A stretch of DNA of 64,000 nt from Paenibacillus faecis (GCF_008084145.1 NZ_VSDO01000004.1:634202-698201); one strand, 5' to 3'; positions 16,664 through 25,977 are shown, counted from the first letter of the stretch. The notes: generated from the letters alone by a model not told the origin. Translations and numbers: made by a program.

Positions 16664-17563
16664 CTACGCCGTCACCATCGCTCCGCCGTTGACGTGCAGC
16701 GTTTCGCCGATGGTAAAGGACGAATCGTCGCTCGCCAGGTAAACATACGCGGGGGCCAGTTCGAACGGCTGGGCCGCGCGTTTGATCGGAGCATCGGTGC
16801 CGAACACGGACACCTCGCGGGCCGAGAAAGAAGCCGGAATCAGCGGCGTCCAAACGGATCCCGGGGCCACGGCATTGACGCGGATGCCGCAATCGATCAG
16901 AGAGAGGGCGAGGGAACGCGTGAAGGTGACGATGGCCCCCTTGGTGGCGGAATAGTCGATCAACTCTTTATGGCCCTGATAGGCCGTAATCGACGCCGTA
17001 TTGATGATCGTGCTTCCCGGCTTCAGATGGGGCAGCGCCGCCTGGACCATGAAAAAGAACGGAAAAATATTGGTTTGGAACGTCTGGTACAACTGGGCTT
17101 CGGAAATAGCGGCGATGCTTTTTTGCGGATACTGGACCGCATGGTTGTTCACAAGGACGTCAAGCCGTCCGAAACAGCGCAGGGTTTCGCGGACAACGGC
17201 TTCACAATTCTGTTTCAGGCGGAGATCGATTTGCAGGGGCAGACAGCGCTGCCCGAGTTCTTCGATTCTCCGCTTGGTCTCGAGTGCGTCCGAGGTCTCC
17301 CAGAGGTACGGAATGACGAGGTCGGCCCCTTCCTTGGCGAAGGCGATCGCTACGGCGCGGCCGATCCCGCTGTCTCCGCCGGTCACGATGGCCACCTTGC
17401 CTTGCAGCTTGCCGCTGCCGCGATACTCGGGGTTTTCGGATATCGGTCTGGGGCGCATCAGACTTTCCAATCCCGGCTGAACGGGCTGGTGCTGGGGCGG
17501 GAAAGCGATCGGCTGCGGAGTACACATCGTTTCTTGGCCGACATAAGGATATACGGGGATCAT
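16664..17563 (-). CDS. SDR-family oxidoreductase (general stress protein 39 / YhxD type)
   Basis: 299 residues. Classical short-chain dehydrogenase core after an about 50-residue N-terminal extension rich in Pro and Gln: cofactor motif TGGDSGIGRAVAIAF, NNHAVQYPQ (the usual NNAA-like motif), catalytic Ser in INTASITAYQG and YSATKGA with the YxxxK pair, then PGSVWTPLIP. The extended N-terminus with PEYRGSGKL is typical of the YdaD/YhxD/GSP39 group, many of which are SigB-dependent stress proteins in Bacillus. Substrate unknown. Convergent with nnrD, 41 bases apart. RBS GGGAGGAG. Confidence 0.88.
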   Translation of the reverse strand: MIPVYPYVGQETMCTPQPIAFPPQHQPVQPGLESLMRPRPISENPEYRGSGKLQGKVAIVTGGDSGIGRAVAIAFAKEGADLVIPYLWETSDALETKRRIEELGQRCLPLQIDLRLKQNCEAVVRETLRCFGRLDVLVNNHAVQYPQKSIAAISEAQLYQTFQTNIFPFFFMVQAALPHLKPGSTIINTASITAYQGHKELIDYSATKGAIVTFTRSLALSLIDCGIRVNAVAPGSVWTPLIPASFSAREVSVFGTDAPIKRAAQPFELAPAYVYLASDDSSFTIGETLHVNGGAMVTA

Positions 17564-17711
17564 CTTTTTTCAGGCTCCTCCCTGGATAGGCGTTGGAAAT
17601 TAAGTTACACTTATGCTTATCAGTATGCGTTAGCCCAGAAAAGGGTGTGCCGCCGAAAGTATGCCGGCCGGGGTGGTGCTTCTTTTTGAAACGGTGCAGG
17701 ACCCGGTTTGA

Positions 17712-17740
17712 TTGACTTTTGGCTAAAATATTGATAGCAT
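17712..17740 (+). promoter_or_regulatory. candidate promoter of the FMN-reductase gene
   Basis: TTGACT at 17712-17717, 17-base spacer, TAGCAT at 17735-17740, in an AT-rich stretch 75 bases before the start codon. Matches 5 of 6 and 4 of 6 to consensus. Confidence 0.4.
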
Positions 17741-17814
17741 TTTTTAAAATTATAGTAAATTTATCGGAATTAAAATTAACGGAACCTTGGCGATTAGAGA
17801 AGGAGGGTATTTAC

Positions 17815-18369
17815 ATGGCTAAAATCACGGTGATTAACGGAACGCCTACGCCGGGCTCGAGATTGACGGCGATCGTTTCTCTGGCGGAGGAACTGCTGGT
17901 AAAGGAAGGCTTTGAGGTGGAGCATGTGAACGTATCGGAGCTGCCGCCCGAGGATCTAATACATACCAAATTCGAGAGCGAGGCGATCGTGAAGGCGAAC
18001 GCGCTCGTGGCCGGAGCGGATGCCGTCATCGTGGCCAGCCCCGTTTATAAGGCCTCCTATACGGGCGTGTTGAAGACGTTCCTGGATTTGATTCCGCAAA
18101 AAGGACTGGCCGGGAAAATCATTCTCCCGCTCTTTATCGGAGGTAGTCTGGCTCATTTGCTGTCGATCGATTATTCCCTGAAGCCGGTGCTGTCGGCGCT
18201 TGGAGCCCGGCATATTTTGGGCGGGGTGTACACGGTTGATTCCCAGGTGGCTCGGACGGAGCAAGGCGGGTTTGAAATCGCGGAAGAATTGAAGGAACGG
18301 CTGGAGGACAATATCAAGGAATTGGTGGAAGAGACCCGTCGGCGAATCGCGTCGGCCGATCTTAAATAG
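17815..18369 (+). CDS. NADPH-dependent FMN reductase (SsuE/MsuE-like)
   Basis: 184 residues from ATG 17815, behind GAAGGAGGG. Flavodoxin-like fold: TVINGTPTPGSRL (FMN phosphate loop), ADAVIVASPVYKASYTGVLKTFLDLI and GGSLAHLL, which match SsuE/MsuE-type reductases that supply FMNH2 to sulfonate or other two-component monooxygenases. No monooxygenase gene is adjacent, so a general flavin or quinone reductase role is equally possible. Followed at 47 bases by a P-loop kinase gene. Confidence 0.8.
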   Translation: MAKITVINGTPTPGSRLTAIVSLAEELLVKEGFEVEHVNVSELPPEDLIHTKFESEAIVKANALVAGADAVIVASPVYKASYTGVLKTFLDLIPQKGLAGKIILPLFIGGSLAHLLSIDYSLKPVLSALGARHILGGVYTVDSQVARTEQGGFEIAEELKERLEDNIKELVEETRRRIASADLK

Positions 18370-18416
18370 TGTCCATGTCTAAGGTGGGCAACACGGTACA
18401 GGGGGATATCGAGGAG

Positions 18417-19019
18417 ATGCAAAATTCAAAGCAAAAACTGGTGTTTTTTGTGGGCGTGGCCGGAACGGGCAAAACGACGGTGGCGAGAAAGCTGGCGGAA
18501 CGGATGCAGGCGGCCTTTCTGGATCGGGATACGGTTGGAGGGCGCTTTGTCGAAAAAATCCTGGAGATGAACGGCCTGGACGTCAACGACCGGGACTCCG
18601 ATTTTTACAAGAAGCATCTGCGCGATCTGGAATATGATACGACCAAGGACATTTGTATTGAAAATCTCGCCGCGGGCCAGAGCGTGTTTATGATTTCGCC
18701 TTTTACGGCGGAATTGAAAAACCGGGCCTGGATCGATGAGGTGTTGGCCGCCGCGGGGAAATCGCGGGAAACCGTGGACGTCAAAGTGATCGTCGTGGCT
18801 TTGAAGGATATGGAGACGCAAAAAGAACGGATCATCGAGCGCCAAACCGAGCGGGACACCTGGAAACTGGATCATTGGGACGACTTTAAGCACCGCGTGC
18901 AGTTCGTGCCGGAAATCAACTGGGATATCCCGGCCTCGTCGATTCTCGTATTCGACAACAGCGGGGATTTGACCGAAGAAAAAGTGGACAGCGTATACCG
19001 CTTCGTCGCCGGGGAGTAG
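18417..19019 (+). CDS. P-loop kinase/ATPase (zeta-toxin or AAA_33-like)
   Basis: 200 residues from ATG 18417 (CAGGGGGAT upstream); a GTG at 18369 and ATG at 18375 lack a visible ribosome site. Walker A GVAGTGKTTVARKLAERM at about residues 12-29, then FLDRDTVGGRFVEKIL and LAAGQSVFMISPFTAEL, as in small nucleoside, shikimate, gluconate or chloramphenicol-phosphotransferase-like kinases (AAA_33). The LID-like region is RIIERQTERDTWKLDHWDD. Substrate not predictable. Probably co-transcribed with the FMN reductase; strong terminator downstream. Confidence 0.75.
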   Translation: MQNSKQKLVFFVGVAGTGKTTVARKLAERMQAAFLDRDTVGGRFVEKILEMNGLDVNDRDSDFYKKHLRDLEYDTTKDICIENLAAGQSVFMISPFTAELKNRAWIDEVLAAAGKSRETVDVKVIVVALKDMETQKERIIERQTERDTWKLDHWDDFKHRVQFVPEINWDIPASSILVFDNSGDLTEEKVDSVYRFVAGE

Positions 19020-19053
19020 TCCGCGGAAGAGGCTGTCCTAAAAGTACACTTTA

Positions 19054-19101
19054 GAAACCAAGGAGCTAAGCGGGGAATTTGCTATAGCTCCTTGGTTTTT
19101 T
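19054..19101 (+). terminator. terminator after the kinase gene
   Basis: AAACCAAGGAGCTA pairs with TAGCTCCTTGGTTT around an about 18-base loop, followed by TTTTT. Just before it GGCTGTCCTAAAAGTACACTTT resembles the end of an IS terminal repeat, but no partner end was seen. Confidence 0.85.
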
Positions 19102-19163
19102 GGCGTTTACGGACCCGGCCGAAGTCCGGTGTCTGGAGTCCGGTATCCTTTTTCCAGTCGGGC

Positions 19164-19374
19164 AGGTATTAAGGGCCTTTTGAGGCGCTATTTTGTCGAA
19201 TTTGGCCCGGCAGTGTGAAATAGCGGCTTTTTGGGAGCTTATTTTGGGAAAAAGCGGGCCAAATCCTGATTTCGGTGCCCACTAGAGGAAAATAAGGCCT
19301 TTCTTGACCGTTATTATGCTCATGAAGCCGAATTGGGCCGAAATAGCGGCCCGAAATGCCACTATTGCTGCGGA
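19164..19374 (+). repeat. dispersed intergenic repeat R1, copy a
   Basis: About 210 bp alignable over its full length with 28799-29015. Shared landmarks in order: AGGGCCTTTTG-GCGCTATTTTGTCGAAT, GTGTGAAATAGCGG, TTATTTTGGGAAAAA, AATAAGGCCTTT-TTGACCGTTAT, AATAGCGGC. No ORF of its own; nothing else visible between 19102 and 19502. Confidence 0.8.
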
Positions 19375-19502
19375 CGGCCAGGGAATTCGCGGAGCGTCGC
19401 ACTTACACATTCGCGTTTATATGATCTATAATAGAACACATATTTAGAAATCGGTTTCAGTCAAGAGTGCTTTTCGGGCTGGTGCAGCAGGGAGGGACGT
19501 TC

Positions 19503-21278
19503 ATGACATCTGTATTTGCCTACATAAAGAAGTACCGCGTGGCCGCGATTTCGGCGATTTGCATGATGTTGATCGAACTGGCGGTGGAATTGATCCAGCC
19601 GATGATCATTTCCAAAATTATCGATGACGGGATTCGTCAAAGCGACCTTTCCGTCGCCTGGACTTGGGGCGGCATCCTTCTCGGGAGCGCCGTGCTCGCT
19701 TTTGCGGCCGGGATATCCAGCTCGTTTTTTGCTTCCCATGCCAGCCAGGGCTTCGGCTACGATCTTCGGGACAGGCTGTACGAGAAAGTGCAGCGTTTAT
19801 CCTATCCGGTCTTCGGCAAGTTTGCCGCTTCCTCGCTCATTACCCGGTTAACCGGGGATATTACTCAACTGCAGGAAATGGTCTTTATGAGCTTGAGGTT
19901 TGCGACCCGGGTACCGTTGGTGGTGCTCGGGAGCATGATCATGGCCCTGGTCGTTCACGCCCGGCTCGGGTTGTTTCTGACGGTGCTGGTGCCTTTGGCG
20001 CTGGGGTTTGTCATCTGGATGATCCGGCGAACCTCGGTTCTGTTCCGGATCGTGCAGAAGCGGATGGATGCCCTGAACGGCGTCATCCAGGAGAATATGA
20101 CGGGGATGCGGCTCATCCGGGTTTTCGTGCGGCGGGATCAGGAGACGGACCGCTTTCGCCGGCGCAGCTCCGAGCTGATGGAAGGGACGGTTTCGGCGCT
20201 GCGCCTGGCCGAAACGACCATGCCGTTCCTGCTGTTCTTCATGAACGCGGGAATTCTGGCCGTGCTGTGGTTCGGCAAGATCGATATCGCCGCCGGCAGC
20301 GCGACGGTCGGCGAGGTGGTCGCCGTCGCGAACTATTCGCTGCGCACGATCGGTGCGTTATCCGCGCTGTCGTGGATCATGACGGTGTATTCGCGGGCTT
20401 CGGCATCGGCCCAGCGGACCGAGGAGGTGTTGAACACGGCGGATCCGGAGGCGGAAGTGAAGGTGGAAGCCCGTCGCCCGTTCGGCAACGGTGATAACCG
20501 GCCGGACTCCGCTCCAGCGCCGCTGCGGGGCGAGCTGGAATTTGAGCGCGTCGGCTTCCGGTACCCGGACGGCGATCTCCAGGTGCTGGAGGGGATTTCT
20601 TTTCGCCTGCGGCCGGGACAGCGCGCCGCGATTCTTGGCGCGACCGGTTCCGGCAAATCGTCGCTGGTCCAGTTGATCCCGCGGCTGTATGAACCGGATG
20701 AAGGCGTCATCCGGATCGACGGGGAAGACATCCGCCGGATCGGCGGTTCCCGCCTGCGCGGCGGCATCGGGTATGTGCCGCAGGAAGTGATTTTGTTCTC
20801 CGGCACGGTGCGGGAGAACATCGCCTGGGGCCGCGAGGACGCCACGCCGGAGCAAATCCGGGAAGCCGCGCGGCAGGCGCAGATTCACGAAACGATCGAG
20901 TCGCTGCCGCACGGCTACGACACGATGCTGGGACAGCGGGGCGTCAATTTGTCCGGGGGCCAGAAGCAGCGCCTTTCGATCGCCCGGGCGCTGGTCCGCC
21001 GGCCGTCCATTCTGATTCTGGACGACAGCACCAGCGCGCTCGATACGCGGACGGAGGCGGCCCTGCTGCAGGAATTGGAGCGCTTGTCGTGCACGACGCT
21101 TCTAATCACCCAGAAGGTCAGCACCACGGCGTCGGCCGATCTGATCCTGCTGTTGGACGAAGGCCGGCTGATCGCCAGCGGCACGCACGCGGAGCTGCTG
21201 GAGAAGTCCCCTTTATACCGTCGTATCGTGGAATCTCAGCGCGGAAGGGGGGATGCGCATGTTCAAGGCATTTCTTGA
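19503..21278 (+). CDS. heterodimeric ABC exporter subunit 1 (fused permease-ATPase, degenerate ATP site)
   Basis: 591 residues. Six-helix type IV exporter membrane domain (about 1-310) and nucleotide-binding domain from about 345: Walker A GATGSGKSS, Q-loop GYVPQEVILFSGTV, signature NLSGGQKQRLSIARAL, Walker B LILDD. The catalytic Glu after Walker B is replaced by Asp (LDDSTSALD), the usual sign of the degenerate site in asymmetric exporters such as BmrC/BmrD or TM287/TM288. The next gene supplies the canonical Glu. Start ATG 19503 after GGGAGGGA. Exports an unknown hydrophobic compound, drug or lipid. Confidence 0.92.
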   Translation: MTSVFAYIKKYRVAAISAICMMLIELAVELIQPMIISKIIDDGIRQSDLSVAWTWGGILLGSAVLAFAAGISSSFFASHASQGFGYDLRDRLYEKVQRLSYPVFGKFAASSLITRLTGDITQLQEMVFMSLRFATRVPLVVLGSMIMALVVHARLGLFLTVLVPLALGFVIWMIRRTSVLFRIVQKRMDALNGVIQENMTGMRLIRVFVRRDQETDRFRRRSSELMEGTVSALRLAETTMPFLLFFMNAGILAVLWFGKIDIAAGSATVGEVVAVANYSLRTIGALSALSWIMTVYSRASASAQRTEEVLNTADPEAEVKVEARRPFGNGDNRPDSAPAPLRGELEFERVGFRYPDGDLQVLEGISFRLRPGQRAAILGATGSGKSSLVQLIPRLYEPDEGVIRIDGEDIRRIGGSRLRGGIGYVPQEVILFSGTVRENIAWGREDATPEQIREAARQAQIHETIESLPHGYDTMLGQRGVNLSGGQKQRLSIARALVRRPSILILDDSTSALDTRTEAALLQELERLSCTTLLITQKVSTTASADLILLLDEGRLIASGTHAELLEKSPLYRRIVESQRGRGDAHVQGIS

Positions 21279-23148
21279 GCCGTTTCGCCACCCTTATCCC
21301 AAAGAGATAATCCAGCGGGGAGGTGAAGGGCAACCGCGCGGAAAACCGAAAGCCAAAGCCAAGGACTGGTCGGGCACGCTGGGCCGGATCTGGCGGTATC
21401 TTGCCCGGCGCAAAGGCAAGCTCTCGCTGGTTTTGCTGATGGTCGTCTTCAGCTCCGGTCTCGCGCTGCTCGGTCCTTACCTGCTCGGCGTAGCCGTCGA
21501 CCATTACCTCGAAGGGAGCGGCGGGCGGCCCTGGATTATTTTTCTGACCGGCCTTGCGCTGGTGTATGCGGGTTCGTCCCTGACCAGCTGGCTGCAAAAT
21601 ATCTGGATGATCGAGATCGCCCAAGAGACGGTCTATCGTTTGCGGACCGATCTGTTCGCGAAGCTGCATCGGCTGCCGATTCCTTATTACGGCAAAAGAC
21701 AGCAAGGCGAAATCATGAGCCGGGTTACCAACGATATCGATAATGTCAGCTCCACGTTGAACAGCTCGGCGATCCAGATCTTTTCCAGTGTGCTGACCCT
21801 GGTGGGGACGATTACGGTGATGCTGCTGCTAAGCCCGATCCTAACGCTGCTCACGTTCCTGGTCGTGCCGCTGATGGCGCTCGGCATGCGCTGGATCACT
21901 CGGAGGACGGGGCCGCTGTACAAACAGCGTCAGCGGGATCTCGGCAATCTGAACGGCTATATCGAGGAGACGTTGTCCGGACAGCGGATCATCAAGGCGT
22001 TCTCCCAGGAGGAGCGCGTGATTCGGGATTTCCGGGAACGCAACGACTCGATCCGGCGCTCGGGATTTTGGGCTCAGACGATCTCCGGCTTCATTCCGAA
22101 GCTGATGAACGGGCTCAACAATCTGAGCTTCGCCCTGGTGGCCGGCATCGGCGGCGTGCTGGCGATCCGCGGGGCGGTGACCGTCGGCGTGATCATCGTG
22201 TTCGTCGAGTATGCCCGGCAGTTTACCCGGCCGCTGAACGATCTGGCGAATCAGTGGAACACGCTGCTGTCGGCGATTGCCGGAGCAGAGCGGGTGTTCG
22301 AGGTGCTGGACGAAGAGGAGGAGTCCCGGGATGAGGGGCAGACGGCCGAGCTCGAAGAGGTGAAGGGAGCCGTTGTCTTCAAGAACGTAACGTTTTCCTA
22401 TGAAAAGGAAGGGGCAGCCGCGACTTTGAAGGATATCAGCTTCACGGCCGAGCCGGGCGAAACGGTTGCGCTCGTCGGGCCGACCGGGGCCGGCAAAACA
22501 ACGCTTATTCAACTGCTCTCCCGCTTCTACGACCCCGATTCGGGAACGATTACGCTCGACGGGCGCGATTTGACCTCGGTGACCCGCGACAGCCTGCGCC
22601 GCCGCATGGCTTTTGTATTGCAGGATTCATTCCTGTTTCAAGGGACGATTCGGGAAAATATCCGCTTCGGCCGGCTTAACGCGACCGACGCCGAAGTCGA
22701 AGAAGCCGCGAAGCTGGCGAACGCGCACTCTTTTATTACCCGCCTGGCCGACGGCTATGACAAGGTGCTCGGCATCGGCGGGGAAGGGATCAGCCAGGGG
22801 CAGAAGCAACTGCTGGCCATCGCCCGTGCGTTATTGGCGGATCCGTCGATCCTGGTGCTTGACGAGGCGACGAGCAGCATCGACACGGTGACGGAGATCA
22901 AAATCCAGGAGGGGCTGCAGCGCCTGATGCGGGGGCGCACGAGTTTCGTGATCGCCCACCGGCTGAATACGATCCGACAGGCCGATAAAATCCTGGTGCT
23001 TCAGGGCGGCAGGCTGATCGAGCAGGGGGACCACGAAACGCTGATGGCCGAAGGCGGATTTTACAGCCGATTGGTTCAGGCCTATTTGGAAGACCGGACG
23101 AGGGATACGGAGGAACCGACGGGAGGGAAGCCGAGTGGACATTTTTGA
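21259..23148 (+). CDS. heterodimeric ABC exporter subunit 2 (fused permease-ATPase, catalytic)
   Basis: 629 residues from ATG 21259, preferred to ATG 21253 because the AAGGGGGG site ends at 21252. N-terminal basic extension (about 50 residues) before the six-helix domain, as in YheH/BmrD-like partners. ATPase motifs: Walker A GPTGAGKTT, Walker B LVLDEATSS with catalytic Glu, and a non-canonical signature ISQGQKQLLAIARAL in place of LSGGQ. With subunit 1 (canonical signature, Asp after Walker B) each defect is complemented, so the two form an obligate heterodimer. Starts inside the upstream gene (overlap 20 bases). Confidence 0.93.
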   Translation: MFKAFLEPFRHPYPKEIIQRGGEGQPRGKPKAKAKDWSGTLGRIWRYLARRKGKLSLVLLMVVFSSGLALLGPYLLGVAVDHYLEGSGGRPWIIFLTGLALVYAGSSLTSWLQNIWMIEIAQETVYRLRTDLFAKLHRLPIPYYGKRQQGEIMSRVTNDIDNVSSTLNSSAIQIFSSVLTLVGTITVMLLLSPILTLLTFLVVPLMALGMRWITRRTGPLYKQRQRDLGNLNGYIEETLSGQRIIKAFSQEERVIRDFRERNDSIRRSGFWAQTISGFIPKLMNGLNNLSFALVAGIGGVLAIRGAVTVGVIIVFVEYARQFTRPLNDLANQWNTLLSAIAGAERVFEVLDEEEESRDEGQTAELEEVKGAVVFKNVTFSYEKEGAAATLKDISFTAEPGETVALVGPTGAGKTTLIQLLSRFYDPDSGTITLDGRDLTSVTRDSLRRRMAFVLQDSFLFQGTIRENIRFGRLNATDAEVEEAAKLANAHSFITRLADGYDKVLGIGGEGISQGQKQLLAIARALLADPSILVLDEATSSIDTVTEIKIQEGLQRLMRGRTSFVIAHRLNTIRQADKILVLQGGRLIEQGDHETLMAEGGFYSRLVQAYLEDRTRDTEEPTGGKPSGHF

Positions 23149-23896
23149 AGCGCAGGCTTATTTGAGAAGCATGGTGCTGCTGAGGGAGGAGGTCCCTTCC
23201 TTTGCGCGGTATCCGTTTGAGTTGCCTGCGGTCGCTTCGCTGGAGAAGCTCGATTTTCACCCGAAGGTCACATATATCGTCGGAGAGAACGGGATGGGCA
23301 AATCCACGCTGCTGGAGGCGGTCGCGGTGGCGCTCGGGTTCAACCCGGAAGGGGGGACGCTGAACTTTACGTTCTCCACGGCGCCCACCCATTCGGAGCT
23401 TTACCGCTATCTCCGCCCGATCCGGGGGGCCCGCAAGCCACGGGACGGCTTCTTTTTCCGGGCGGAGAGCTATTACAATCTCGCGACGGCCATCGATGAG
23501 CTGGACCGTGAGCCGGCATTCGGACGGCCCATTATCCACGCTTACGGCGGGAAATCGCTGCACATGATGTCGCATGGGGAGTCGTTCTTCGCCGCCTTTC
23601 TGAACCGGTTCGGCGGGAACGGTCTGTATATTATGGACGAGCCGGAGGCCGCGTTGTCCCCGTTCCGCCAGATGGCCATGCTGGCGCGGATCCATGAGCT
23701 TGTCGGCAAGCGTTCCCAGTTTATTATCTCGACCCATTCGCCGATTCTGATGGCCTACCCCGACAGTTTGATTTATCAACTGACCGGGGAGGGAATCCGC
23801 CGGGTGGAGTTGGAGGAGACCGATCACTATGTGATCATGAAGGAATTTTTGAACAACCGGGAAAAAATGCTGCGCGAACTCTTGGAGGGGGAATGA
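23135..23896 (+). CDS. AAA-type ATP-binding protein (AAA_21/SbcC-Rad50-like fold)
   Basis: 253 residues, GTG start 23135 inside the end of the exporter gene, after GGGAGGGAAG. Walker A VGENGMGKSTLLEAVAVALG at about residues 49-68, a signature-like SHGESFFAAFL, Walker B GLYIMDEPEAALSP and switch His in IISTHSPILM. This is the compact YhaA/AAA_21 type found as stand-alone ATPases in many operons; it is not an ABC transporter component by sequence. Role unknown; position suggests it works with the adjacent methyltransferase and DUF4272 protein or the exporter. Confidence 0.85.
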   Translation: MDIFEAQAYLRSMVLLREEVPSFARYPFELPAVASLEKLDFHPKVTYIVGENGMGKSTLLEAVAVALGFNPEGGTLNFTFSTAPTHSELYRYLRPIRGARKPRDGFFFRAESYYNLATAIDELDREPAFGRPIIHAYGGKSLHMMSHGESFFAAFLNRFGGNGLYIMDEPEAALSPFRQMAMLARIHELVGKRSQFIISTHSPILMAYPDSLIYQLTGEGIRRVELEETDHYVIMKEFLNNREKMLRELLEGE

Positions 23897-24666
23897 AGGA
23901 GGCGTTAAGTTTGGAAAAACTAAAGTCCTCCTGGAGGTTGGAGGAGGAAAAAGGGGTTGAAGGCTGGGATTTCTCGGGGCTCGACGGACGGATGGTGGAG
24001 GAGCCGCTGCCTTGGGATTACAAGCAGGCGGTGCTCGCGTTGATCCAGGAAGAAACCGTGATGCTTGACATGGGTACGGGCGGAGGCGAGTTTCTCCTGT
24101 CGCTGAACCCTCTGCAAGGCCGGACGTATGTCACGGAAGCTTATCTTCCCAACTTTGAACTTTGCCGCAAAAAACTGCCGCAATACGGCATCGATGTGCG
24201 CCTGGTTCACGACGATAACGATCTGCCGTTTGAGGACGGCATGTTTGATCTGATTATCAACCGGCATGAGTCGTTCAGCGCCGGGGAGGTGCTCCGCCTT
24301 TTGAAGCCGGGCGGCGTGTTCGTCACCCAGCAGGTCGGTGGCCAAAATAACCGGGAGTTGTCCCGCTTTCTATTGGGGGACGATCGGATGGTCACCGACG
24401 CGGCGTTCGATTTGCAACGGACGGCGGAGCTGCTGGAGGATGCCGGGTTTATTGTAACGGAACGGCGGGAGTATTACCCGGAGCTCCGCTTTCACGATAT
24501 CGGCGCACTGGTGCGTTTCGCCAAGATTATCGAGTGGGAGTTTCCGGATTTCTCGGTGGACTGCTGTTTCGAGCCGCTTTGCCGGCTGCAGGAACAATTG
24601 GCGGAACAGGGATATGTCGCCAGCCGGGAGCATCGTTTTTTTATCTCAGCGCATAAAGGCGTATAA
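23893..24666 (+). CDS. class I SAM-dependent methyltransferase
   Basis: 257 residues from ATG 23893 (ATGA overlap with the ATPase). A TTG at 23911, eight bases behind a perfect AAGGAGG, is a serious alternative start and would remove six residues. Rossmann SAM motif I VMLDMGTGGGEFLLSL at about residues 56-71, FDLIINRHESFSAGEVLRLLKPGGVFVTQQVG for motifs III-IV, and a C-terminal region unlike rRNA methylases. Acceptor unknown: small molecule or protein are both possible. Confidence 0.83.
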   Translation: MKEALSLEKLKSSWRLEEEKGVEGWDFSGLDGRMVEEPLPWDYKQAVLALIQEETVMLDMGTGGGEFLLSLNPLQGRTYVTEAYLPNFELCRKKLPQYGIDVRLVHDDNDLPFEDGMFDLIINRHESFSAGEVLRLLKPGGVFVTQQVGGQNNRELSRFLLGDDRMVTDAAFDLQRTAELLEDAGFIVTERREYYPELRFHDIGALVRFAKIIEWEFPDFSVDCCFEPLCRLQEQLAEQGYVASREHRFFISAHKGV

Positions 24667-24682
24667 ATAAGGAGGACTCATT

Positions 24683-25867
24683 TTGGCTTACTTTACGATT
24701 TTTGCTTCCCGCAATCATAACCATGACCTGGACGGCCTTATTCAGGAGGTTTTCCGGGACAAATTTAAAATTTCCGGTTCCGCGGAAGGAACCCGTCAGG
24801 TGGAGATTCAGCCCAAAGGATGGTTTAACCGGGGCCGGATTACGATCCGGATCGCCGACGAGGATTCGGATCCCGCCTATTTCGAGAACAACATTCCGGG
24901 GATGATGGGATTTTATCAAGCGATTCCGTTTGAGGACGGTGATTTGCAGCACCGCGTGATGATGCAGATTTCCGTCATTAACACGATGCTGGCGATTGAA
25001 ACGGAAAAAGAACTCCGCGAGGAGGAACAACGGTTGTTCGTCCAATTGGCAGGGAAAGTGGATGGCATCTGTTTCCTGCCCGACGGGACGCTGCTCGACC
25101 GGGACGGCCGGGCCATCGTCACGCCGGACGGCAAGTCGGGACCGGCGGAATTCCGCCCTCGCGCCTGCACCAAAAAGGTCAGAGGGGAAGATCGTTCAAC
25201 GCCGGAGGGCTTGGCGAGAAAGCAAAGATCGCTAGCCTATATTAAGGAAAAGGGGATTCCGCTTCTTGAGACGCTGCCGGAGCTTCCGCCTTTGGAGGAA
25301 CTGCGTGTCAAATCCCGGGAAGAGATCGCGCGCAGAGCCGTCGCCCTGCTTATCGTCATCCAATACGCCTGCGATATCGCCCAGGACGGCGATTTGCGGG
25401 AGTCGAGGGAATTCGTCGAGGAGATGCTGGACAAATTCGGCGTCAAGGACGAACTGACCGCGGCCGAGCGGGATTTGCTGGAGCAGGCGGAGCCCGCCTC
25501 GCGGGATGCGATTAACATCACCTGGCAGTACGAAGCCTATTGGGCCTTGCTCTGGGCGCTGGGCGTACTGGATGAGCTGGGGCTTCCCGTCGAGACCTGC
25601 GACTGCGATTTTGCCATCAACGTAGTGGCGAGCTGTGAATCGTTTGACGAGTTTCTGGAGAAAACGGCGCTGCGCCGTCCTGAGGAAATTGCGGACGAGG
25701 CGGATAAAATGTACCGCCTGCATTGGGCCTGCGTGAACGAGCGCATTAAAGGACAGCCGGCTCCGGCTGGCATGAACGAGAGCATCGTTGTGGAACGCCG
25801 CCGCGCGCTGTTCTGGATGATCGGCTACCGCGACGAGGCGTGGGATGATATCAGCATGGATACATAA
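24683..25867 (+). CDS. DUF4272 domain protein
   Basis: 394 residues, TTG start with GGAGGACTCATT upstream. N-terminal about 110 residues form an alpha/beta domain; a second domain from about residue 175 (STPEGLARKQRSLAYIKEKGIPLLETLPELPP, then EEIARRAVALLIVIQY and the Trp-rich WQYEAYWALLWALGVLDELGLP) matches DUF4272. Function of the family is unknown; members are often near immunity-type or membrane-stress genes. Last gene of the exporter operon, 16 bases after the methyltransferase and before a terminator. Confidence 0.8.
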   Translation: MAYFTIFASRNHNHDLDGLIQEVFRDKFKISGSAEGTRQVEIQPKGWFNRGRITIRIADEDSDPAYFENNIPGMMGFYQAIPFEDGDLQHRVMMQISVINTMLAIETEKELREEEQRLFVQLAGKVDGICFLPDGTLLDRDGRAIVTPDGKSGPAEFRPRACTKKVRGEDRSTPEGLARKQRSLAYIKEKGIPLLETLPELPPLEELRVKSREEIARRAVALLIVIQYACDIAQDGDLRESREFVEEMLDKFGVKDELTAAERDLLEQAEPASRDAINITWQYEAYWALLWALGVLDELGLPVETCDCDFAINVVASCESFDEFLEKTALRRPEEIADEADKMYRLHWACVNERIKGQPAPAGMNESIVVERRRALFWMIGYRDEAWDDISMDT

Positions 25868-25878
25868 CAGCATGAGAA

Positions 25879-25909
25879 AGGACCTGCCCTCCCGGGCAGG
25901 TCCCTTTTT
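25879..25909 (+). terminator. terminator of the exporter-AAA-methyltransferase operon
   Basis: GGACCTGCCC-tccc-GGGCAGGTCC followed by CTTTTT, twelve bases after the stop codon. Confidence 0.92.
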
Positions 25910-25977
25910 GGTGTAGGCCTAGTATGGCCATGATCTTTAGGGTGAGGGTTTCTTAAAAACTAAAAAAGGTGTGAACC

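Noticed and set aside
14265-16892. 875-codon open frame on the minus strand, with Leu-Asp-Ala-Pro-Ala-Leu repeats
   Set aside because: It is the antisense shadow of nnrD and the upstream repeat; the sense strand encodes a complete conserved enzyme, while this frame has no recognisable domain and starts inside the SDR gene.
15617-17689. 690-codon plus-strand frame across nnrD and the SDR gene
   Set aside because: Arg/Ala/Gly-rich translation typical of GC-rich shadow frames; overlaps two convincing genes on both strands.
19030-19052. IS terminal inverted repeat (GGCTGTCCTAAAAGTACA)
   Set aside because: No partner end or transposase fragment found between 19.0 and 19.5 kb; could be chance.
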